Positions 57,401 to 64,000 of a stretch of 64,000 bases of DNA are shown here, one piece after another. Origin of the DNA: Limonium bicolor (taxonomy: Eukaryota > Streptophyta > Magnoliopsida > Caryophyllales > Plumbaginaceae); NCBI GenBank assembly GCA_023374045.1, contig CM041776.1, positions 121,105,000 through 121,168,999 on the forward strand, in the 5' to 3' direction. The translations under genes were made by a program, and so were the position numbers. Positions within the stretch are counted from its first letter, which is position 1. Each line of letters opens with the position of its first letter. A model generated the notes under the pieces. That model did no database searches, was not told where the DNA came from, and was given only the letters and a program-made list of their open reading frames with translations.

Positions 57401-58640
57401 AAGATGGAAATGGAGTTTCCAAACTCCATTCCAACATTCAAGAAACACAAAATACATTCCATTAATCATCTAAACCCTTATGAAATCTCAATTCAACAAA
57501 AGGGCTTAGAGCACAAGTTAGGGTTTTACCTTTGTTGATTTTTGAGTGGTTTTCAACTCTTGAATCTTAAGAGGGACTCCCACCACCATTTAAAGCTTGG
57601 AGAAAATCTCAAACAAGGAGGAAAAGCTAGTAATTACAAGGGCCAAAATCGGCCAAGGTGGGAAAATGGAGAAAACAAGACTTTTTCATGGATATTTTTA
57701 CCTTGATAGAAAGAGGAAGCTTCAAGCTTCAAAATGGTGTGCTTTTCTCTTCAAATGGCCAACACCCACGAAAATGAAACTCATCCTTTTCGAATTTTGA
57801 AAAGAGAGGGTGATAGAGGATGATGAGAGTTTGAAGAATATGTAGTTATTTTTGTGATTAGAGCTTTAATGAAGCTTGGGCATGAGCTAGAAGATGGAGT
57901 AGCCATGAGAGGGGGGAAAGAAATCGCTGGCACCAGAGGGGAGGAGAAGAACGATGGAGGAAGGAGAAAGAGAGGAAAGAGAAAAGGAAAAGAGAAAGTG
58001 AGGGAGGAGAGAGAGGGTGGGGGCACCTTTTTATTTTTTTGTTTTTGCTTTTGACATATTTAATTAGTTAACTAGTCATGTGTGAGGGGCTATCTACATT
58101 AATAAAAACCGGCCCACATAACTGTTATAGGCTGCAGCGTTTTTCGTCTTTTTCAGAAAACGCTCGTTAATTTACCCGGTTTAGCACTATTCACTAACCG
58201 GGCCCGTTTTCCGGAATTTTCTCGTTTATTTAATTTTAATGGTTATTATACTCCCATTAATGTTTATTTATAGTTATATGATCAACTATAATTTTTTACG
58301 GGGTCATTCGACTGTTTAAAGTCACGTTTTCGGGTTTTCTCGAAAAACGCGCTTTAAGACTCCGTTAGCGTTTTAACGCATTATTTGAATCCGTTTTCTT
58401 CCGGAATTTTTCTCACATGTTCTTAATGTGTAATTAAGGTATAAAAATATATTTATAACCCTATTGGAGGTTATATATCTCCTAAAATAATTGAATACGC
58501 GTTTTCACGTTTTGTGACTTTTACGTATTTTCTTTTTCTTTTTGGTTTTCATTTATTCACCAATGATCTTAAGGACTTAATTATCCTTAGAAAATTATAA
58601 TTACATAATTAATTAGCACATTAAGGTTTGGGGTATTTCA
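54492..58640 (-). mobile_element. 5' LTR of element G (4149 bp)
   Basis: TGTAACACC to GGTATTTCA, partner of 45270-49435, with the three 36-nt hairpins at 56323-56503. The right flank is ATTGT (58641-58645) and the left flank of G is GTATT (45265-45269); they do not match exactly, so the target duplication is eroded or damaged by an indel. Confidence 0.9.
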
Positions 58641-58645
58641 ATTGT

Positions 58646-58934
58646 GCCGGGTGTTCTTCACCCGGCATTTCGGAGGAAGTCCTATGTCGGACAGGATTTA
58701 TCCGGCATGTCACCCGGCATGCTCAATTTCTCTCAATATTTTTGTCTCAAATTGTAGGGACAGTTAGGAGTGATCTCCTAAAATCCCTTATTTACTCTTA
58801 CATTATTTTGATTATCCTTTACATTATCTTTTAATTAAGTTATGTTCGATTTTTGGTCACGCCGGGCAACATGCCGGTTTGTACACACCCGACATTAGTG
58901 GAGGAAGTCCACTGCCGGGTAAGAATCACCCGGC
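58646..58934 (+). repeat. Leader hairpin modules 2 and 3 of element M
   Basis: 21-nt units at 58646-58666 (8-bp perfect stem GCCGGGTG/CACCCGGC), 58686-58706, 58873-58893 and 58914-58934, with GGAGGAAGTCC between members as in module 1. All lie upstream of the gag ATG (59068). Confidence 0.85.
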
Positions 58935-59067
58935 CCAATGTCCGGCATAACCAAAAATTTGTTCATTCGTGTATTTTCATAATTTTAATTATGTCATTAT
59001 ATTATTTCTTTTATTATTACGAATATTATAACGTTTTCTCTTGCTCATCCTGAAGTTATCCAAGTGA

Positions 59068-60069
59068 ATGCTTCTTCGGTCAACGAGTACTCCTGACAAT
59101 TTAGCCAACCTTGATCCGGAGATCGAGAGAACCCTACTTCATACTTTAAGGCAACAACGAATTCTACAAGAAGCAGATCCTACACCAATGGCAGCACCTA
59201 CCGTCCGTAACATAAACCGGCCATCTAACCAAGGCCAGAAACCAGCAATCGACCTTCCTCTCCTTCCTCAAAACGAATACGATGAATGGCAAAAACTTAA
59301 GTCATATCATCAAATTAGATGCATAAAGGAGTTGGGTCTTTTCGACGGTACAAATCCGGACGATGCTTTGCTCCACGTCACTAAATTTCTACAGCATACA
59401 AACAGCCTAACCTCCACAAATAACATCCTCCAATATGCCAGGCTTTCCCTCTTCCCCCATAGCCTTACAGGGAATGCCAGCAAGTGGTACCACAGTCTAA
59501 CCCCCAGTACCATCACCACATGGGAGGACATGGCAACCAAGTTTTATGACAACTTCATGCCTCCAAGTCGCACCCTGGAGATGATCGCCGAGATATACAA
59601 CTTCAGACAACCCACCTCGGAGAACATCTGTGAGACTTGGGACAGATTCTAAGGGTTGCTACGCACATGTCCACACCACGACCTCACCAAGGAACAACTA
59701 TCTCAGTTGTTTTACAAGGGATTGGTCAACCAATGCAAGACCATGATCCTTTCCTCCCTTGGTGCAGACATATTGAAGAAGCCTGGAGATCAATTCCTTA
59801 GTGGAGTTGAATCTCTTTGCGAAGAGATTAGAGATTGGGCCACAGGTGGAACCAGGGGTGGTACCGCTGGTTTATTTCAAGTGGAAGAGGGTGACTCCAA
59901 ATTCGAAAAATTGATGCAAAGTCATGAGCAGTTATTGGAGAGTAATGCCCAGACGTCAACGAAGGTTAGTGCTCTACAGAAAGTGGTGGAGCAAATAAGA
60001 TTAGGAATGACTAAAAGCTTAAGTTTTGCGTTTTATCAATGTTTTACTAAACGTTTTGCATGTTTTTGA
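59068..60069 (+). pseudogene. Athila-like gag of element M with one in-frame stop
   Basis: ATG 59068 (MLLRSTSTPDNLANLDPE) opens 194 codons with the gag core (LGLFDGTNPDDALLHVTKF, GNASKWYHSLTPSTITTWEDM, RQPTSENICETWDRF). A TAA at 59650-59652 interrupts, and the same frame continues to 60069 (HHDLTKEQLSQLFYKGL). The stop replaces a codon that is usually Lys after DRF, so it looks like a single nonsense change. No zinc knuckle follows. The frame runs out after a 24-bp sequence that is repeated at about 60077, and there is no pol before the 3' UTR. The gag probably packages element RNA; this copy is truncated. Confidence 0.85.
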
Positions 60070-60823
60070 TCGAGATAAGATTAGGAATGACTAAAAGCTT
60101 GTTCTCTCAAGAGATAAGCTTTCTAATGACTTATAGATTCCTGTTTTAACTTTTTGATTCTCTTTATTAACATGAGTACATGATCTTTCTCCTAATTCTT
60201 TCCTTATTATACTTCTGGGTGTTATTCTTTTCTTTCCAAATGGTGAAAAATCTTTTGGGTACAAATCTTAAATAGGGTTTTTGTGAAAAAAAGAAAGAAG
60301 AAGAAGAAAAAAAGAAGAAAAAAATAAGAAAAATCTTCTTCTAAAGGAAAAGCAATATATTCCTTGAGGTTGCAAAAGTGCCTCTGAATAAAAGCAAGAA
60401 AAGAGAGTTTTTCCTTTTATTTTTCTCCTAAATTCCCCGTTCTTCAATGCAAAAAATCATGGTTGATTCAGAAACTCTTGCAAAATAGGGCTGATTCATA
60501 AAAACCATTGATGAGAGTCTTGGCCACATTCAGAAACTCTTGAAAAATAGAGCTGAATGATGGAAACCGGAAAAAGGAGAGATTAGAAAAATCCCTTATG
60601 CAAAATAGCCCAAAAGTTTTTGATCGATTTTGAAGATCTTTTTATACCCATTAGTATGTTTTGATAGTATAAGGTAGAGTAAGTGATACTTATGAATTAG
60701 AGTCATATAGTTGGAAATATTTATCTACATTTCATTCGAGAGTTTATCTGTTTTGTGCATAAGTAATTAGTCCTTTCTAATCTTGCTTTGCTCGAGGACT
60801 AGCAAAAGGTAAGTGTAGGGCCT
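60070..60823 (+). mobile_element. 3' untranslated region and PPT of element M
   Basis: Non-coding. It contains a nearly pure purine tract (about 60286-60348), two related CAGAAACTCTTG blocks (60466, 60530), and the Athila-type pre-PPT hairpin TTTGCTCG-AGGA-CTAGCAAA (60787-60806), followed by GGTAAGTGTAGGGCCT and the LTR start. pol is absent. Confidence 0.7.
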
Positions 60824-62306
60824 TGATAAGCCGCAGACTTATCATATTTTAGGCATTAGATTTAGTATTATATTTATCTAAATAAGGCTAAATATATGTT
60901 ATTTATGCTTATTATGTGTTAAAGTATAATATTTGTACAGATTTATGTTTTTATGAGTTTTCTGTGCAAGGAATGATTTTCTAGGCAAAAGTTCAGTTGA
61001 AGCCGGATTCCATGCCGGGTAATTTCTGCACGGCATAAGCACAGAACAGAAAAGAGGCCTTGCCGGACCTAATGCCGGGTAGATTCCATCCGGCATAAGT
61101 GAAGAGTCGCCACGGTTGACCAAGCGATAGCAGTTATTGACCGTTGGTGAAAAGGATGCTGCCGGGTGTGATGCCGGGTATATCTTACCCGGCATATGCA
61201 CTGTTTCGCGCGGAATTGACGGTTTCGACCGTTAACAGTTGGGCGCATTTATCACGTGTGCCGGCTACTGGTGATCCGGCACGACGCCCGGCAACGACAC
61301 AATTAATGCCTATAAATAGGCCGAAGAAGGCTACAATTTGACACACTTCAACACCATATTATACTTCATTCACATCTCAGTTTCCGCCCCACTCCAAGTG
61401 TTGGTGTCCAAGGAACGTTTGCAGATCCATCCACACAAGAGAAGAAGAAAACCTTGTCAGGGTTAAGGCTATTAACATCTCCTTCTCCCCCTTTGTATTC
61501 TTTTCCTGTAGTTGTGTGGATGGTGATGCAGAATCCTTGTTAGGTTTTGGTTAGGGATGACTTCCTTGTAAAACTCTTATGATCATTTATGGAATTTTCA
61601 AGTTTCTTAACCCGAGTTCTAATCTTCTTACAAGTAGAATGAAGTAGCTATTCATTCTCTTATCTCTAAGTCCTATTTGATGTTCACAAGACAAGAATAG
61701 GATAGATTAGGATTTTGGTAATCTTTAACATTGTCTTCTGCGCCTCAGCGGGAGCAAGACTTAAGGTTTAGGGTTAATCTCTTATTTCCCATTATTCTGT
61801 TGTATTCGCGGCATTGGCTATGCATGATGCAAGTATGAATATTGAGTTCCTTTTGTCAGAACCGAATCTGGAAGTGTTGTTTACGAAATGTACGATGCCG
61901 GATGGCATGCCGGGTATAAGTTATCCGGCACGTTCAAGGCCATGAATCTGCCGGGTAGCGAGGATCCGGCATCACATCCGGCATATGCATTTTGCGAGAC
62001 CAAATCCTCTTTGAGACTTGCCACCCTTGATCATTGGTCATACGAACCTTTTGCATTGATAATCTTCCCAAATCAAAGTTAGTTCATTTATTTATTTATT
62101 TAGTTTAGGATCACAATTTCAATTCCCCCCTTTTGTTATTATAGAATAGGCCTTTGCCCGGATTAGGACTAATTTTCTATAAGTCCCTTGGGTACGATTC
62201 TCCTGGTCGTAATATATTTACACTATACTCCGACCGGGTTTTTATTTGCTACCCGTAGTAGAGTTGTAGGATTAGTTATTATTTTATTTTGATCTCTTTT
62301 GTATAT
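60824..62306 (+). mobile_element. 3' LTR of element M, broken by LTR H
   Basis: TGATAAGCC at 60824; it aligns with 43356-44861 up to TTGTATAT and stops at 62306 where LTR H begins. TATAAATA at 61311-61318 and the 21-nt hairpin array are conserved. Confidence 0.88.
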
Positions 62307-64000
62307 TGAAATACCCCAAACCTTGGTATGTTGTGTAAATGTTAAACTATGGTATCTAAAGGCTAAAAAGTGCCTTAGGGACATCAGTGTACAATTTAAA
62401 CCATAGTAAAACACAATAAAACACTAAGACACGGTTTGAGCAAAAACATGCTCTAAGCTTGGAGTGAACTTGGCTAGGACCCAAAGAGCCTACCAAGATT
62501 TGATAATGCTTAATTATGACTTTATGAGGCTAATTAAGTCCTTAGGAAACTTTGGTAGACAATGAAACCAAACAAAACACAAATAAATACCTTAAGGTCA
62601 ATATGGGCTAAAATGTGCTCTAAGCTTGGGATAAATGTGTATAAGGCCTAATGGTCATACCTATGCCTTATTTATATGTTAATGAACATATTAAATCAAT
62701 TACCAAAGAAAACCAAGCTTGAAAACAAGTTAAAACGCAAAATGTGCTTTAAGGAGTCTTAAAGCACGTTTTTGAAAAACTGTCTTGTAAATGAGTTTTG
62801 AATGGCTAAATGTCCATCATTACTCTTTAATTAACATGTGTACTATATAGTATCACATTTGGGTGGCTATATCAATGGGAAATCAAAAATTTCACTTCTA
62901 TGTGCCTTGTTTTTGGTGAATAGTGATTTTTATAACTAGTTTGTAACATATAATGTTATAAGTGAGACAATTGACTAATAAAGTCTAAAATACCCCCTTG
63001 CTACTATTTGGGGCCGGTTTCCTCATAAGGGAATGAGTCATCCCTTTGTTAAATTGATAAGATAGAAATTGATAAAGTAAAACACTATTTACTTTACTTA
63101 AATATCTAAAACTAACAAAGCAAACTCATTTCCTCATTCTCTCATTCCTTTCTTCATTTCCCACGGTGGCTACCTTCTTCCTCCTCTCTCCATCGGTTTC
63201 CAACAGAACCATGTCATCTTCACCCTTCTTCACTTGTAACTTATGACTCCATGCTCCGAATTTAATTCCGGGACTACCGTTCTCTTAGTTGGAGCAAGCT
63301 CTTCATTCCTATCTTTCAAATCATCAAAACCACCATTTCGGTGCCAAGGAGAACTTCCATGGAAGGAGCTTGAGCTAATATTTTTATGCCTTGTTGATCA
63401 CCTTTGCTTCAAGGTAAGGAAAAACCAAAGAAAACTCCATTTCCTTCATTTTTGGTGTTGACCGAAAATGCACCTTGTAATGGTGTCTTCTCTTGTCTTG
63501 TTTTAGCTTCATTTAAATCTTCCAGGGGCTAGGAGGAGTCCTCTCTTGATACTCATTCAAGCTCTCTTTCCATTCAAAGGTAAAACAATTACCTTGATGT
63601 GTTAAAACAATATATGTAACTAGGGTTTACAATGAGATAAAGCTTAAAGCTTATATACTCATTTCAATGTTGGTATATTGTTTAGTTGTTGGCAAGGAAC
63701 CAAATGCCTTACCGGTTTTGTAAGGAAACAAGAAAGAAATTTGGGAGGAAAAGAGGTAAATATGCTATCTTAATGTGGTTTAATGCCTTAGGAGAAATAA
63801 GCTTATAATGCTTGTTAAAACTACCTAAAGAGCAAATGGTGAATGACCTAGTAAAGTGTTCTCAAGGAGACTAGTAAAAGAACATATGTATTGGTGTATG
63901 TATTTGCAGGTCAAAGGCGTTATTTATGTGGGAAATTTAGTGTTTAAGGATTATGCAATTTAAGGGCCTAAGAGCCATGTTATTTAAGGGCCTAAGTGCC
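62307..64000 (+). mobile_element. Partial Tekay-like LTR (H), runs off window
   Basis: It starts TGAAATACCCCAAACC at 62307 inside M's right LTR (left flank TATAT, 62302-62306). It matches B in reverse, including the doubled TTAAGGGCCTAAG block at the end of the window, and has TGAGTCA at 63034-63040 and GGGGCCGGTTTCC nearby. No gene. Confidence 0.75.

Larger units (their letters stand above)
45270..58640 (-). mobile_element. Complete non-autonomous Tekay-like element G (13,371 bp)
   Basis: LTR, PBS, non-coding 5 kb, PPT, LTR, inserted in the leader of element M between hairpin modules 1 and 2. It shares LTR ends, PBS hairpin, distal box and PPT hairpin with coding element C. The LTRs are close to identical apart from indels, so it moved after M did. 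Its proteins must have come from another element. Confidence 0.85.

Noticed and set aside
45265..58645. Exact target-site duplication for G
   Set aside because: Flanks are GTATT and ATTGT; they do not match, so no duplication is claimed.

Overview
The window is repeat-dense plant nuclear DNA, almost certainly angiosperm and probably eudicot. I see no ordinary host gene with confidence. Nearly every base belongs to nested LTR retrotransposons, plus one CACTA DNA transposon; species cannot be named from this. Lineages were assigned from LTR ends, primer binding sites (PBS), polypurine tracts (PPT) and protein motifs. They are Tekay/chromovirus-like Ty3 elements (LTRs TGAAATACC...GGTGTTACA, PBS TGGTATCAGAGC), Athila-like Ty3 elements (LTRs TGATAAG..., PBS TGGCGCCGTTGCCGGGGA), a Tat/Ogre-like element (LTR TGTGAG...CTCACA, PBS TGGCGACTCTGCTGGGGA), a Sirevirus-like Ty1/copia 3' end, and an En/Spm-type CACTA element.

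Layout. 1-4316: three nested partial LTRs on the minus strand (A in I', I' in B). 4317-8278 and 22793-24664: an old plus-strand Ty3 element (D) with no ORFs, split by element C. 8279-22787: complete minus-strand Ty3 chromovirus C with 4.1 kb LTRs and target duplication AACGA. 24693-26195: Sirevirus-like 3' LTR and 3' region. 26484-36168: four plus-strand elements, each broken by the next (E, I, J, F), ending in a 500-N gap. 36669-42535: CACTA element K with a truncated TNP2-type transposase, a Transposase_24-type gene and a Ulp1 (C48) protease domain. 43356-62306: Athila-like element M, carrying a gag but no pol, and split by the 13.4 kb coding-less Tekay-like element G (45270-58640). M's right LTR is itself broken by another Tekay-like LTR (H) that runs off the window.

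Most notable content. Element C carries a foreign exon between gag and protease: an AlkB-type 2-oxoglutarate/Fe(II) dioxygenase domain (about 16196-16953, minus) with HxD, the distal His and the RxNxTxR arginine pair all present, broken by one frameshift. Plausible splice sites flank it. Joining donor 17063 to acceptor 16000 skips AlkB and keeps the local gag frame in phase with protease, so alternative splicing could choose between Gag-Pol and an AlkB-bearing product. C, D and G also share RNA-level structures with compensatory changes: a hairpin covering the PBS, a hairpin beside a second PPT-like box, and (C and G) an AGGA-loop hairpin just before the PPT. This fits C-like elements moving G-like ones in trans.

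A second pattern crosses families. Each LTR family carries its own array of GC-rich or dyad hairpin units, usually of fixed length (21 nt in M, 36 nt in G, 16 nt in J, 19 nt in I, 14 nt in D, 24-27 nt in C).

Limits: all comparisons were made by eye. Many frameshifts and indel-type LTR differences may be assembly error. Several boundaries are approximate.
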